Source of the DNA: Wenyingzhuangia sp. 2_MG-2023
GTDB lineage: Bacteria > Bacteroidota > Bacteroidia > Flavobacteriales > Flavobacteriaceae
DNA length: 64,000 nucleotides
Reading direction: 5' to 3'
NCBI RefSeq assembly: GCF_030548295.1
Contig: NZ_JAUOSB010000007.1
Location: 1 to 64,000, forward strand
A program made the translations under genes and the position numbers. Within the stretch, counting starts at the first letter, position 1; every line of letters begins with the position of its first letter. Shown piece by piece: positions 1 through 8,963 of this stretch. The notes beneath the pieces were generated by a model. It was not told the origin of the DNA and searched no databases. It saw only the letters and a list, made by a program, of their open reading frames with translations.

Positions 1-128
1 TTATAAATAGAAGTACCAATGCTGCGGCTGAATCTTTCAATGCTAAAATTAAAGCTTTTAGAGCGCAATTTAGAGGCGTTAGAAATCTAGAATTCTTCCT
101 TTTTAGATTAACCAATATTTTTGCGTAA
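1..128 (+). mobile_element. IS transposase, C-terminal end only (cut by window edge)
   Basis: An open frame enters from the left edge and stops at 126-128. It encodes about 41 residues containing NRSTNAAAESFNAKIK followed by a FRGVRNLEFFLFRLTNIFA tail. This is the end of the catalytic domain of a DDE transposase of the ISL3-like type common in Bacteroidota; the Glu in AAAESFNAK would be the last acidic residue of the DDE triad. The rest of the gene lies outside the window, so whether the element is intact cannot be judged. No clear terminal inverted repeat could be recognised in the following 100 bases, because the partner end is not visible. Confidence 0.75.
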
Positions 129-227
129 ACACAACAATTTGTCTTGATCCCTAATTATCTAATTCCAATACAAAATTTTGAGATTGGTGGTCAATTTTAA
201 TTAATAAACTCTACTTGTAACAAACAA

Positions 228-261
228 AAAACGCTGTAAAACATAAGTTTTACAGCGTTTT
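228..261 (-). terminator. Intrinsic terminator of tRNA-Ser
   Basis: A perfect 15-bp stem (228-242 with 247-261) around the loop ATAA, followed on the minus strand by a T-rich tract. It starts 21 bases beyond the 3' end of the tRNA and would end its transcript. Confidence 0.8.
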
Positions 262-281
262 GATTGAGTTTTTCAAACTCT

Positions 282-369
282 TGGCGGAGAAAGAGGGATT
301 CGAACCCCCGGACCTGTTACAGTCAACAGTTTTCAAGACTGCCGCATTCGACCACTCTGCCATTTCTCC
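282..369 (-). tRNA. tRNA-Ser (anticodon UGA)
   Basis: On the minus strand the sequence begins GGAGAAATGGCAGAGTGG and ends TTTCTCCGCCA. The acceptor stem GGAGAAA/TTTCTCC pairs perfectly, the anticodon loop reads CTTGAAAA with TGA in the anticodon position, and the TTCGAATCC of the T arm is present. A long variable arm (TTGACTGTAACAGG) marks a class II tRNA, as expected for serine. The 3' CCA is encoded in the DNA (282-284), unlike the initiator tRNA at 15.1 kb. Confidence 0.95.
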
Positions 370-400
370 CGAGCGTCTCACGATTTCTCGTTTGCGAGTG

Positions 401-432
401 CAAATATATAATACTTCTTGTTATTTCACCAA
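401..432 (-). promoter_or_regulatory. Promoter of tRNA-Ser
   Basis: Minus strand TATATTTG at 401-408 matches the Bacteroidota -7 consensus TAnnTTTG, and TTG at 430-432 lies 21 bases upstream as a -33 element. The start would fall about 25 bases before the mature tRNA. Confidence 0.6.
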
Positions 433-759
433 CTTTTTATTAATTTTTTTAACTAAAAATATAACATACTAAATTTAAATAAATTACAAGTTCAAAAAAG
501 ACACCTCATCTATAACGTAGTTGCTTTAGTACTCAAAATCATAATTCAAAAGGAATTTGATATTAATTCTTGTCCTTTTTTTAAACAACAAGTTTCGATA
601 GTTAGTAACTATTCCATTAAGAAAGAGAGCGTTTTTATAAATTGCTTTTCATAGATAACTGTAGCCACCCTACTTGCAGAACTCTGTCTTATCTAAATTG
701 TTACTAGATTCAAACAAGAATGTTGTAAAATTCCGTAAATTCGCACAAACTTATTTTTT
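433..759. other. Intergenic stretch, nothing recognised
   Basis: About 330 bases of A+T-rich sequence between the tRNA-Ser promoter and aroC. No reading frame with a recognisable protein, no RNA fold and no repeat was seen. TAAATTCG at 736-743, 17 bases before the aroC start, is one base off the -7 consensus and may be the aroC promoter, but no -33 element stands at the right distance. Confidence 0.4.
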
Positions 760-1821
760 ATGGCAAATAAATTTGGAAAGCTGTTTACTATCACCACATT
801 TGGTGAGTCTCACGGACCAGCTATTGGTGGTGTTATAGACGGATGTCCGGCTGGGGTTGAATTGGATTTTGAAGCAATTCAGAATGAATTAGACAGAAGA
901 AAACCCGGGCAATCAAAAATTGTTACCCAACGTAAAGAACCTGATACAGTTGAATTTATGGCGGGTATTTTTGAAGGGAAAACAACAGGTGTCTCTATTG
1001 GTTTTAGAATTGTGAATACCAACCAAAAATCAAAAGATTATTCTCATATAAAAGACCAATATCGTCCTTCTCATGCAGATTATACGTACACAAAAAAGTA
1101 CGGGCATAGAGATTATACTGGAGGAGGAAGAACTTCTGCAAGAGAAACTGCCAATTGGGTAGTGGGAGGTGCTGTTGCAAAACAAGCTATTCCAGATATT
1201 AAAATACATGCTTTTACATCTTCTGTAGGAAATATTCATTTGGATACTCCTTACCAAGAATTGGATTTCTCTAAAATAGAAAGCAACATCGCTCGTTGTC
1301 CTGATGCAAAAAAAGCTGAGGAAATGATTGATTATATTGGTGAAATTAAAAAACAAGGTGATACTGTTGGTGGTGTTGTTACTTGTGTGATTCAGAATGT
1401 TCCTGTAGGATTAGGAGAGCCTATTTTTGACAAACTACACGCTCAATTAGGAAAAGCTATGTTATCTATCAATGCTGTAAAAGGTTTTGAATTTGGAAGC
1501 GGTTTTGAAGGAGCTACCATGACAGGAAGTCAACACAACGACTTATTTAATACTGATGGCTCTACCAAAACCAATTATTCTGGAGGAATCCAAGGAGGAA
1601 TTAGCAACGGAATGGATATCTATTTTAAAGTAGCTTTCAAGCCTGTAGCAACTCTGATCCAAGAACAAGAAACCATTGATAAAGATGGAAATATGGTTAC
1701 CATGATGGGGAAAGGTCGTCATGATCCTTGTGTAGTACCTAGAGCGATTCCTATTGTAGAAGCTTTGGCTGCAATGGTTATTTTAGACAATATCATGTTA
1801 GATAAAGCAAGAAATATATAA
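760..1821 (+). CDS. aroC: Chorismate synthase
   Basis: Last step of the shikimate pathway: converts 5-enolpyruvylshikimate-3-phosphate to chorismate using reduced FMN, in the cytoplasm. The 353-residue length is normal. The N-terminus has the family signature [19 protein letters not shown] and a second signature [17 protein letters not shown] near residue 125, with further conserved blocks (FEFGSGF, GGISNG, RHDPC at the C-terminus). The ATG is the first possible start and leads straight into the conserved N-terminus. The gene stands alone and faces murA; both share a bidirectional terminator. Product chorismate feeds folate synthesis, for which folP lies 8 kb away, but the genes are not linked in an operon. 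Confidence 0.97.
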   Translation: MANKFGKLFTITTFGESHGPAIGGVIDGCPAGVELDFEAIQNELDRRKPGQSKIVTQRKEPDTVEFMAGIFEGKTTGVSIGFRIVNTNQKSKDYSHIKDQYRPSHADYTYTKKYGHRDYTGGGRTSARETANWVVGGAVAKQAIPDIKIHAFTSSVGNIHLDTPYQELDFSKIESNIARCPDAKKAEEMIDYIGEIKKQGDTVGGVVTCVIQNVPVGLGEPIFDKLHAQLGKAMLSINAVKGFEFGSGFEGATMTGSQHNDLFNTDGSTKTNYSGGIQGGISNGMDIYFKVAFKPVATLIQEQETIDKDGNMVTMMGKGRHDPCVVPRAIPIVEALAAMVILDNIMLDKARNI

Positions 1822-1850
1822 AATATTTGGCTTTTAGCCATTTACTCTAA

Positions 1851-1894
1851 ATTAAAAAGCGTGATTTTATAAATATAAAATCACGCTTTTTAAT
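1851..1894. terminator. Bidirectional terminator between aroC and murA
   Basis: A perfect 20-bp stem (1851-1870 with 1875-1894) and loop AAAT. A-rich on the left and T-rich on the right, so it can serve both converging genes, though the murA stop lies about 50 bases away. Confidence 0.85.
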
Positions 1895-1946
1895 TTAGAT
1901 TCTGTCAGTTCTTGCATCAAATAGCAAACAACTTCAAAAGGAAAAC

Positions 1947-3254
1947 CTAGTCTATCCTCTCAATTTTAGCACCAACCGCTTGTAATCTTTCTACTATATT
2001 TTGATATCCTCTATCTATTTGTTCAACATTATGAATAGTACTGATTCCTTTGGCAGACAATGCAGCTATCAATAAGGAAACTCCTGCACGAATGTCTGGC
2101 GATGTCATTGTTGTTGCTTTTAAACTGTGCTCATGATCCATTCCTACCACAGTAGCTCTGTGTGGATCACACAAAATTACTTTGGCTCCCATATCTATCA
2201 ATTTATCTACGAAGAACAAACGACTTTCAAACATTTTTTGATGAATCAATACCGTTCCTTTTGCTTGTGTAGCAATCACCAATACAATACTCAACAAATC
2301 TGGTGTAAATCCTGGCCAAGGAGCATCTGCTACAGTTAACAATGAACCATCTATGTAATTTTCAATTTCGTAAGAATCTTGTTTTGGAATAAAAATATCA
2401 TCTCCTCTTTTTTCCAGCTGTATTCCTAATTTTCTAAAGACACGAGGAATCTGTCCTAAATCTTTCCAAGAAACATCTTTAATGGTCAATTCAGATCTTG
2501 TCATTGCTGCCATTCCTATCCACGATCCAATTTCAATCATATCTGGTAAGACTCTGTGTTCTGTTCCACCCAAACTATCTACACCTTCTATCGTCAATAA
2601 ATTAGAACCTACTCCGCTAATTTTAGCTCCCATTCGGTTCAACATTTTGCACAACTGTTGTAGGTAAGGTTCACAAGCAGCATTGTAAACAGTAGTAACT
2701 CCTTCTGCCAAAACAGCCGCCATTACAATGTTTGCCGTTCCCGTTACAGAAGCTTCATCCAACAACATATCAGCTCCTTGCAATCTGTCACACTCTACAC
2801 CGTAAAAATGCTCTTCTTTATTGTATCTAAATTTAGCACCTAAATTAATGAAGCCTTCAAAATGTGTATCCAATCTTCTACGACCAATTTTATCTCCTCC
2901 TGGCTTAGGAATGTATCCTTTACCAAAACGAGCCAACAATGGACCAACAATCATGATAGAGCCACGTAATTTTTTTCCATCTTCTTTAAATGCTTCTGAG
3001 CTTAAATAATCAATATTTATCTCGTCTGCTTGAAAAGTATACGTATGAGCATCTAACTGATTCACTTTGACTCCCATATCTCCTAAGATAGAGATCAACT
3101 TGTTTACGTCAATAATGTTAGGAATGTTAGAAATTGTTACTTTTTCTGGAGTTAATAATACTGCACACAAAATTTGTAACACTTCATTTTTAGCTCCTTG
3201 TGGTGTAATTTCTCCTTTTAATTCGTGTCCACCTTCTACTTTAAACGTTGCCAT
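1947..3254 (-). CDS. murA: UDP-N-acetylglucosamine 1-carboxyvinyltransferase (Asp-type active site)
   Basis: First committed step of peptidoglycan synthesis: transfers enolpyruvate from PEP to UDP-GlcNAc. The 435 residues have the family blocks: GAKNEVLQIL at 20-29 (Lys22, Asn23), FGKGYIPKPGGDKIGRRR at 110-127, APWPGFTPDL and SPDIRAGVSLL. The catalytic Cys of E. coli (Cys115, in GGCxIG) is Asp121 here (GGDKIG, codon at 2892-2894). In known family members (Mycobacterium, Chlamydia) this replacement keeps activity and gives resistance to fosfomycin, which alkylates the Cys. Nine bases separate it from the upstream DUF4290 gene, so the two are probably co-transcribed. Confidence 0.96.
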   Translation of the reverse strand: MATFKVEGGHELKGEITPQGAKNEVLQILCAVLLTPEKVTISNIPNIIDVNKLISILGDMGVKVNQLDAHTYTFQADEINIDYLSSEAFKEDGKKLRGSIMIVGPLLARFGKGYIPKPGGDKIGRRRLDTHFEGFINLGAKFRYNKEEHFYGVECDRLQGADMLLDEASVTGTANIVMAAVLAEGVTTVYNAACEPYLQQLCKMLNRMGAKISGVGSNLLTIEGVDSLGGTEHRVLPDMIEIGSWIGMAAMTRSELTIKDVSWKDLGQIPRVFRKLGIQLEKRGDDIFIPKQDSYEIENYIDGSLLTVADAPWPGFTPDLLSIVLVIATQAKGTVLIHQKMFESRLFFVDKLIDMGAKVILCDPHRATVVGMDHEHSLKATTMTSPDIRAGVSLLIAALSAKGISTIHNVEQIDRGYQNIVERLQAVGAKIERID

Positions 3255-3263
3255 AACTTCTAA

Positions 3264-3953
3264 TTATTTGCGATTCTTATGATTGTTGTTTGTGTGATTG
3301 TTGTTATGCTTGCGGTTGTTATTTCTTCCGTTGGAATTAGAATTGTTTTTAGTTTGTTGAGAATTCATTCTTCCTGAATTGCTCTTACGCAACAAGGTTG
3401 TACTCTGTGCCAGCTCCTCTTCAGAACCTCTCAAGTCTATTTTACCTTTAGAAAGCTCGTTTAAGTGATTGTAAATTACCTCATCATCTACATTGTCTTT
3501 GTTCCAGTTTAGGTAACATTTTTTCATGTGATTGGCAATATTCAAAATCAACGCTTCTCTCAACTCTCCTTCTTCCCAACTCAAGGCAACATCAATCATG
3601 GTTTGAATGTTGTGTCCATAAAAACGATATTTACTCGCTGCTTTCGGATATTCCAAACGTTCTGGTTTGGCATTTACTTCTTCAGGTGTTAATTTCTCGT
3701 AAGGAGACTCTACCTTTAATTGAAATTTAGAGATGATAAATAACTGATCCCAAAGCTTGTGCTTAAAATCAGGTACATCCCTCAAATGAGGCTGTAAATT
3801 CCCCATCACATCTATAATAGCGTGTGCCATTTTTTCTCTCTCTTCATCATCTTCCAAAGCCACACAATGATCCACTAATTTGTGTACATGTCTTCCATAT
3901 TCAGGAATTATCAAAGTGCTTCTTTCAGAATTGTATTCTAAATCAAAACCCAT
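3264..3953 (-). CDS. DUF4290 family protein
   Basis: A 229-residue soluble protein without signal peptide or membrane segment. The N-terminal 190 residues (start MGFDLEYNSERSTLIIPEYG, with VDHCVALEDDEER and MGNLQPHLRDVPDFKHKLWD) match my memory of the Bacteroidota-specific DUF4290 family, of unknown function. The last 35 residues are a low-complexity Asn/His/Lys tail (SNGRNNNRKHNNNHTNNN), probably disordered and basic. It lies just upstream of murA, an arrangement I recall as common in flavobacteria, which hints at a link to cell-wall growth, but this is only inference from position. Confidence 0.75.
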   Translation of the reverse strand: MGFDLEYNSERSTLIIPEYGRHVHKLVDHCVALEDDEEREKMAHAIIDVMGNLQPHLRDVPDFKHKLWDQLFIISKFQLKVESPYEKLTPEEVNAKPERLEYPKAASKYRFYGHNIQTMIDVALSWEEGELREALILNIANHMKKCYLNWNKDNVDDEVIYNHLNELSKGKIDLRGSEEELAQSTTLLRKSNSGRMNSQQTKNNSNSNGRNNNRKHNNNHTNNNHKNRK

Positions 3954-4090
3954 AGTTTGTTTTATAAAATAAGTATTATTTGTTGGTTTTTGATATTTTC
4001 AGCCGAAAATAGCTCACCATCAATCAGTAACGCAATAAACAATTAATTCTTTTAATTGAAAAATATATTCCCTGTTAGTTTTGCAAAGTT

Positions 4091-6430
4091 TTATTCTAAG
4101 ATGTTCAGTTTGGCAAATTTAGGTAAGATTTTTTTCTTTCCTTCCGTTTCAAAATTCACTTCAACTTTTACATTCACTCCATTTCCTTCAATAGCAACAA
4201 CTTCTCCTTGCCCAAATTTGGCATGACTCACTTTGTTTCCTATTTTAAAATCTTGAGATGTAGTAGAACTGGTTTGTTCTGCCAACTTGGGAGTCAATTT
4301 TCTTAAATTCTGAGGTTGCTTAAATGGTGTGCTCTTTGCTGTTGGCTGCTCTTTGTTTCTGATAGAACGTGAAACAGGCTTACGAAAACGAATTTTATCT
4401 CTAGGAATGTCATCTTCATCAAACAATCCTTTGTCAACAAACCTATTGGCTACTACTTTATTTCGCTGTGGTGCCAAATGTTCTAAATAACGCTCGTCTA
4501 TTTCTTCTAAAAAGCGACTAGATTCACAATCTACCAATTTCCCCCAACGATAACGTGTGTGGGCAAAACTTAAATAACATTGCTTTTCGGCTCTTGTCAA
4601 TGCCACATAAAACAAACGTCTTTCTTCTTCAAGCTCACTACGAGTATTGATGCTCATGGCAGAAGGAAATAACGTTTCTTCCATTCCCACAATATATACG
4701 TATGGAAATTCCAAACCTTTGGCCAAGTGAATGGTCATTAGAGAAACCATAGGCTCATCATCTTCCTTAGTATCTTGAGACGTAGCCAAAGCAACATCTT
4801 CTAAAAAAGCAGTCAAACTTGCATCTAAATCCTCTTCTTTTCGTTCTTCAATAAAATCTTTAATTCCGTTTAACAATTCTTGAACATTCTCAACTCTACT
4901 CACTGCTTCTGGAGTCCCATCAGCTTGTAAATCTTTGATTAACCCTGCTCTTTTTACCACTTCGTCTGCTACTTCAAAAGCATTGTTTGCTTGAGAAGAA
5001 ATTTGTAAACTTTCTATCAGCATGGCAAAATTGTTCAGTTTGGTTTTGGTTGCTCCCTGAATTTTGATATCCGTTTGATCTAAATCTTGAATGATTCCAA
5101 AAATAGATTTTCCGTAATGATTGGCTGCAACAGTCAACTTATCCATAGTTGTGTCTCCAATACCTCTTGCTGGATAATTGATGACTCTCTTTAAAGCTTC
5201 TTCATCATTGGGATTGATCAACAATCTTAAATAAGCCAGTAAATCTTTTATTTCTTTACGTTGGTAAAAAGACAATCCTCCAAAAATCTTGTATTTGATT
5301 CCTTTTTTTCGCAAGGCATCTTCCATAGCACGAGATTGTGCATTGGTACGGTACAAAATAGCAAAATCATCATAGGTCATTTGAAGATTCATGGCATTTT
5401 CAAAAATAGAATTGGCCACCCATCGTCCTTCTTCTCCATCAGAAAGTGTACGCATTATTTTTATTTTACCACCAGCTTCGTTAGCGGTAAAAATAGTTTT
5501 GTCTAAACGTGTTTTGTTTTTTTCTATCAAACTATTAGCAGCTTCTACAATATTGTTTGTAGAACGATAATTCTGCTCCAATTTGAATGTTTTTACATCT
5601 GGATAATCTTTCTGAAAATTCAGAATATTATTGATATTGGCTCCACGGAATGCATAAATGGATTGTGAATCATCTCCCACCACACATATATTCTGAAAAC
5701 GATCTGCCAACGCTCGTACAATTAAATATTGTGAATGGTTGGTATCTTGGTACTCATCTACCATCACATAACGAAACTTGTCTTGATATTTAGACAACAC
5801 ATCTGGAAAACGAACCAACAATTCATTTGTTCTAAGCAACAAATCATCAAAATCCATAGCACCAGCCTTAAAACATCTATCTACATAAGCTTTGTAAATA
5901 GCTCCCATTTGTGGTCTCATGGCCATGGTATCTGCTTCAATCAATTCAGGATTGTTTCTATATGCTTTTACAGTGATTAAGTTATTTTTAAACTGAGAAA
6001 TTCTACCTAAAATTGCCTTGGTTTTATATTGCTCTTTACTTAGTCCCATTTCTTTGATGATGGAATTCATCAAACGAAGAGTATCTTGGGAATCGTAAAT
6101 GGTAAAACTAGAAGGATAGCCTAACTTGTCTGCTTCGGAACGTAAAATTCTAGCAAACACGGAGTGGAATGTTCCCATCCACAAATTTTTAGCTTCGCTT
6201 TTCCCTACAACATCTCCAATACGCTCTTTCATTTCTCGAGCGGCCTTGTTGGTAAAAGTTAATGACAATATCTGAAAAGAATCTACACCATTTTTTAACA
6301 AATGGGCAATTCTATACGTTAATACTCTTGTTTTTCCAGATCCTGCACCGGCAATAATAATCATAGGCCCTTCCATTTGCTCAACGGCTGCACGTTGTGG
6401 CGGGTTCAATCCTTCTAAATAATCTGACAC
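4091..6430 (-). CDS. ATP-dependent DNA helicase, UvrD/PcrA type
   Basis: Superfamily 1A 3'-5' helicase of 779 residues, acting in DNA repair and in clearing the replication path. Walker A AGAGSGKT at 27-34, motif II VMVDEYQDTNHSQY, GDDSQSIYAFRGA, QNYRST, and C-terminal motifs VSLMTIHLAKGLEF and RRLFYVALTRAEK are all present. The last 60 residues (FKIGNKVSHAKFGQGEVVAI to the end) form the Tudor-like domain typical of PcrA. The start is GTG at 6430 and gives MSDYLEGLNPPQRAAV, the usual beginning of the family; no better ATG exists. UvrD or PcrA naming cannot be settled by eye. It is divergent from the M13 peptidase gene. Confidence 0.93.
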   Translation of the reverse strand: MSDYLEGLNPPQRAAVEQMEGPMIIIAGAGSGKTRVLTYRIAHLLKNGVDSFQILSLTFTNKAAREMKERIGDVVGKSEAKNLWMGTFHSVFARILRSEADKLGYPSSFTIYDSQDTLRLMNSIIKEMGLSKEQYKTKAILGRISQFKNNLITVKAYRNNPELIEADTMAMRPQMGAIYKAYVDRCFKAGAMDFDDLLLRTNELLVRFPDVLSKYQDKFRYVMVDEYQDTNHSQYLIVRALADRFQNICVVGDDSQSIYAFRGANINNILNFQKDYPDVKTFKLEQNYRSTNNIVEAANSLIEKNKTRLDKTIFTANEAGGKIKIMRTLSDGEEGRWVANSIFENAMNLQMTYDDFAILYRTNAQSRAMEDALRKKGIKYKIFGGLSFYQRKEIKDLLAYLRLLINPNDEEALKRVINYPARGIGDTTMDKLTVAANHYGKSIFGIIQDLDQTDIKIQGATKTKLNNFAMLIESLQISSQANNAFEVADEVVKRAGLIKDLQADGTPEAVSRVENVQELLNGIKDFIEERKEEDLDASLTAFLEDVALATSQDTKEDDEPMVSLMTIHLAKGLEFPYVYIVGMEETLFPSAMSINTRSELEEERRLFYVALTRAEKQCYLSFAHTRYRWGKLVDCESSRFLEEIDERYLEHLAPQRNKVVANRFVDKGLFDEDDIPRDKIRFRKPVSRSIRNKEQPTAKSTPFKQPQNLRKLTPKLAEQTSSTTSQDFKIGNKVSHAKFGQGEVVAIEGNGVNVKVEVNFETEGKKKILPKFAKLNILE

Positions 6431-6626
6431 TTGACTTGTTTTTTTTAAGTAGGCTAAAATTAAGAATTATTTAGGGAATGATGAGTGCATCTTTTTTGTT
6501 TTCTAATTTGATCTTTTAAACGTGTACTTAGAGTGCATTTAAACTTATATTCTTTCAAAAGCATAGAGGTTTCATCAAAAAACATAGAAACTACGATATC
6601 TCAGTTTATAAAAGTTACTCTATTGT

Positions 6627-6634
6627 TATATTTG
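6627..6634 (+). promoter_or_regulatory. -7 element of the M13 peptidase gene
   Basis: TATATTTG matches TAnnTTTG exactly. It lies 21 bases before the ATG at 6656 and inside the longest reading frame, so it supports the later start. The -33 region is poor. Confidence 0.5.
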
Positions 6635-6655
6635 AAAAAAAACCACCTCTTAAAT

Positions 6656-8707
6656 ATGAATCAAATAAAAATGACTGCTCTAGCAGCAAGTCTTTTGGCT
6701 ATTTCTTGTCAAAACAAACAAGCTACAAAAGACCAATACGCTAATATCAACTTATCTTACGTAGATACTACGGTAAGTCCTAAACACGATTTTTTTCAAT
6801 TTGTAAATGGTAAATGGATAGACAGTGTTCAAATTCCTGATGACAAAACCACGTGGGGAGGGTTTAATGAATTAAGAGAATTGACAGATAAAAATGTATT
6901 GAGTTTAATTGATAAAACTATTGAATCAAACGCTTTAGACCCAGAATCTGATGAAGCCAAAGCCATTAATTTATACAAAACAATTGTGGACACAGCATCT
7001 AGAAACAAATATGGAATGCTTCCTATTGTAGAAAATATTAAAAAAACCAATGACATTAAAGATTTAAGCAGTTTACAAAATTATATTGCTGAAACTCAAA
7101 CAAAAGGTCAAGCTAACTTTTTTTATGTTAGCGTTGGTGCGGATGCCAAAGACAGTAATAAAAATGTACTGTATGTAGGGCCTGGGCAAATTGGACTCCC
7201 TGATAGAGATTATTACATTTCTGAAGAAAAAGATTCTAAAGAGAAAAAAGCAAAATACGAGACTCATATTGTTAAAATGCTTCAGTTTTTAGAGATTAAA
7301 GAAAATGAAGCTAAAAAAATGGCTACAAATATAGTAACGTTAGAAACGGAAATGGCAGCTGCAAGATTGGATAAAGTAGCTCGTAGAGACCCTAAAAAAA
7401 GATACAACCCAATGAGTGTTGCTGATCTTCAAAAATTATCTCCAGCTATACAATGGGAACAACATTTTAAAAATATTGGAATTCAACAACTAGATTCTGT
7501 GGTAGTATCAGATGTAGCTTATTTTAAAGATTTAAACACAATTCTAAACAAAAACAAAGTTGATAGCTGGACAGCATATTCACAATGGACAATTTTAAAC
7601 AATGCTGCTTCTAAATTATCAGAAGCTATAGAAACAGAACATTGGAATTTTTATAGCAAAACACTTAGAGGTGCTGTAAAACAAGAACCTAAAGAAAAAA
7701 TTGCTGTGAACGTTGTAAGCAATAGCATTGGTGAAGCTTTAGGGAAATTATATGTGAAAGAATATTTTCCTCCACAGGCAAAAGAAATCATGGAAGATAT
7801 GGTAGCAACACTTATAGAAGCTTATAAAATTAGAATTGATGCTTTGACTTGGATGGATAATCAAACCAAAATAAAAGCAAAAGAAAAATTAGAAAAAGTA
7901 ACCGTTAAAATCGGATATCCTAACGAATGGAAAGATTATAGTGCTATAGACATTAAATCCCCCGAACAAGAAGGAGATTACTACACAAATATTCAGAATA
8001 TTAGCAAATGGAATTTTAAAGAAAAAATAGCAAAATTAAGCAAGCCTGTTGACAAAACCGAATGGCACATGTCTCCACAAACTGTAAACGCATATTACAA
8101 TCCATCATACAATGAAATTGTATTCCCTGCCGCTATTTTGCAAAAACCTTTCTTTGATTTTAAGGCGGATCCTGCTATCAATTTTGGTGGAATTGGAGCT
8201 GTGATTGGTCATGAAATTTCTCATGGGTTTGATGACAGTGGAGCTGATTATGATGCTGACGGAAATTTAGTGAACTGGTGGACAGAAAAAGACTTAGAGC
8301 AATTTAATGTATTGGGTGAAGAATTGGCTGCACAATATAGTAGCATTGAAGTTTTACCAGAAACATTCATCAACGGAAAATTCACTTTAGGAGAAAACAT
8401 TGGAGATTTAGGTGGTGTAAATGCTGCTTTTGATGCTTTACAGATTCATCTTGCAAAAAACGGAACAATTGCAGATATTGATGGATATACTCAAAATCAA
8501 CGTTTTTTTATGAGTTGGTCTAATGTTTGGAGAACCAAAATGAGAGACGATGCTTTAAAAACTAGAGTAAAAACCGATCCACATTCTCCTGGAATGTATA
8601 GAGCTACACAGCCTTTACTAAATATTGATGCTTTTTACCAAGCATTTAATATTACAGAAAAAGACAGCATGTATTTACCGATGGAGAAAAGAGTTAAGAT
8701 TTGGTAA
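6656..8707 (+). CDS. M13 family zinc metallopeptidase (PepO/neprilysin-like lipoprotein)
   Basis: Endopeptidase of the neprilysin family, which usually cuts peptides up to about 40 residues. From ATG 6656 the product has 683 residues and begins with a lipoprotein signal (MTALAASLLAISC, lipobox Cys about residue 18), so it should be anchored in a membrane facing the periplasm or outside. The N-terminal M13 domain holds the DFFQFVNGKWID motif. The zinc site is HEISH (His519, Glu520, His523) with the third ligand in GENIGD (Glu580, Asp584), followed by the C-terminal NVWRTKMR segment. The frame is open back to 6533, but those 41 codons precede the signal peptide and carry the promoter, so they are excluded. 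Confidence 0.93.
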   Translation: MNQIKMTALAASLLAISCQNKQATKDQYANINLSYVDTTVSPKHDFFQFVNGKWIDSVQIPDDKTTWGGFNELRELTDKNVLSLIDKTIESNALDPESDEAKAINLYKTIVDTASRNKYGMLPIVENIKKTNDIKDLSSLQNYIAETQTKGQANFFYVSVGADAKDSNKNVLYVGPGQIGLPDRDYYISEEKDSKEKKAKYETHIVKMLQFLEIKENEAKKMATNIVTLETEMAAARLDKVARRDPKKRYNPMSVADLQKLSPAIQWEQHFKNIGIQQLDSVVVSDVAYFKDLNTILNKNKVDSWTAYSQWTILNNAASKLSEAIETEHWNFYSKTLRGAVKQEPKEKIAVNVVSNSIGEALGKLYVKEYFPPQAKEIMEDMVATLIEAYKIRIDALTWMDNQTKIKAKEKLEKVTVKIGYPNEWKDYSAIDIKSPEQEGDYYTNIQNISKWNFKEKIAKLSKPVDKTEWHMSPQTVNAYYNPSYNEIVFPAAILQKPFFDFKADPAINFGGIGAVIGHEISHGFDDSGADYDADGNLVNWWTEKDLEQFNVLGEELAAQYSSIEVLPETFINGKFTLGENIGDLGGVNAAFDALQIHLAKNGTIADIDGYTQNQRFFMSWSNVWRTKMRDDALKTRVKTDPHSPGMYRATQPLLNIDAFYQAFNITEKDSMYLPMEKRVKIW

Positions 8708-8720
8708 TATTTTAAAAACA

Positions 8721-8764
8721 AAAAGAATAAGGCTATTTTAAATTTAAAATAGTTTTATTCTTTT
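8721..8764. terminator. Bidirectional terminator between M13 peptidase and XRE regulator
   Basis: AAAAGAATAAGGCTATTTTA mirrored by 8743-8764: a 22-bp stem with only two G-T pairs and no real loop. It includes the stop codon of the facing XRE gene and has T runs on both strands. Confidence 0.75.
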
Positions 8765-8961
8765 CTATACTCTAAAATGTCTGCTGGTTGACAATCTAAA
8801 GCTTCACAAACTGCATCTAGAGTAGAAAAACGAATGGCTTTGGCTTTGTTATTTTTTAAAATAGACAAGTTTGCTAGAGTTATTCCTACTTTTTCTGCAA
8901 GCTCAGACAAAGACATTTTTCTCTTTGCCATCATCACATCTAAGTTTACAATAATTGCCAT
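8755..8961 (-). CDS. XRE/Cro-type helix-turn-helix regulator (small)
   Basis: A 68-residue protein that is essentially one HTH domain: MSLSELAEKVGITLANLSILKNNKAKAIRFSTLDAVCEAL spans the five-helix fold, ending in CQPADILEYRKE. This is the YozG-like type. It follows the DUF2975 membrane protein gene by 2 bases, an arrangement seen widely in Firmicutes and Bacteroidota where the small regulator is thought to control its own operon. No toxin is visible next to it, so an antitoxin role is unlikely. Confidence 0.88.
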   Translation of the reverse strand: MAIIVNLDVMMAKRKMSLSELAEKVGITLANLSILKNNKAKAIRFSTLDAVCEALDCQPADILEYRKE

Positions 8962-8963
8962 GA

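Noticed and set aside
260-472. Plus-strand frame of 70 codons over the tRNA-Ser gene
   Set aside because: It runs antisense through the tRNA and has no recognisable protein features.
1030-1356. Minus-strand frame of 108 codons inside aroC
   Set aside because: Shadow of the aroC reading frame; composition (Phe, Ile, Ser, Cys-rich) is typical of antisense frames.
4040-4058. Hairpin CAATTAA/TTAATTG as terminator of the UvrD-type gene
   Set aside because: Only A-T rich 7-bp arms and no convincing T run; likely to occur by chance in this composition.
6533-6655. N-terminal extension of the M13 peptidase frame
   Set aside because: It precedes the lipoprotein signal peptide and contains the promoter element at 6627-6634.
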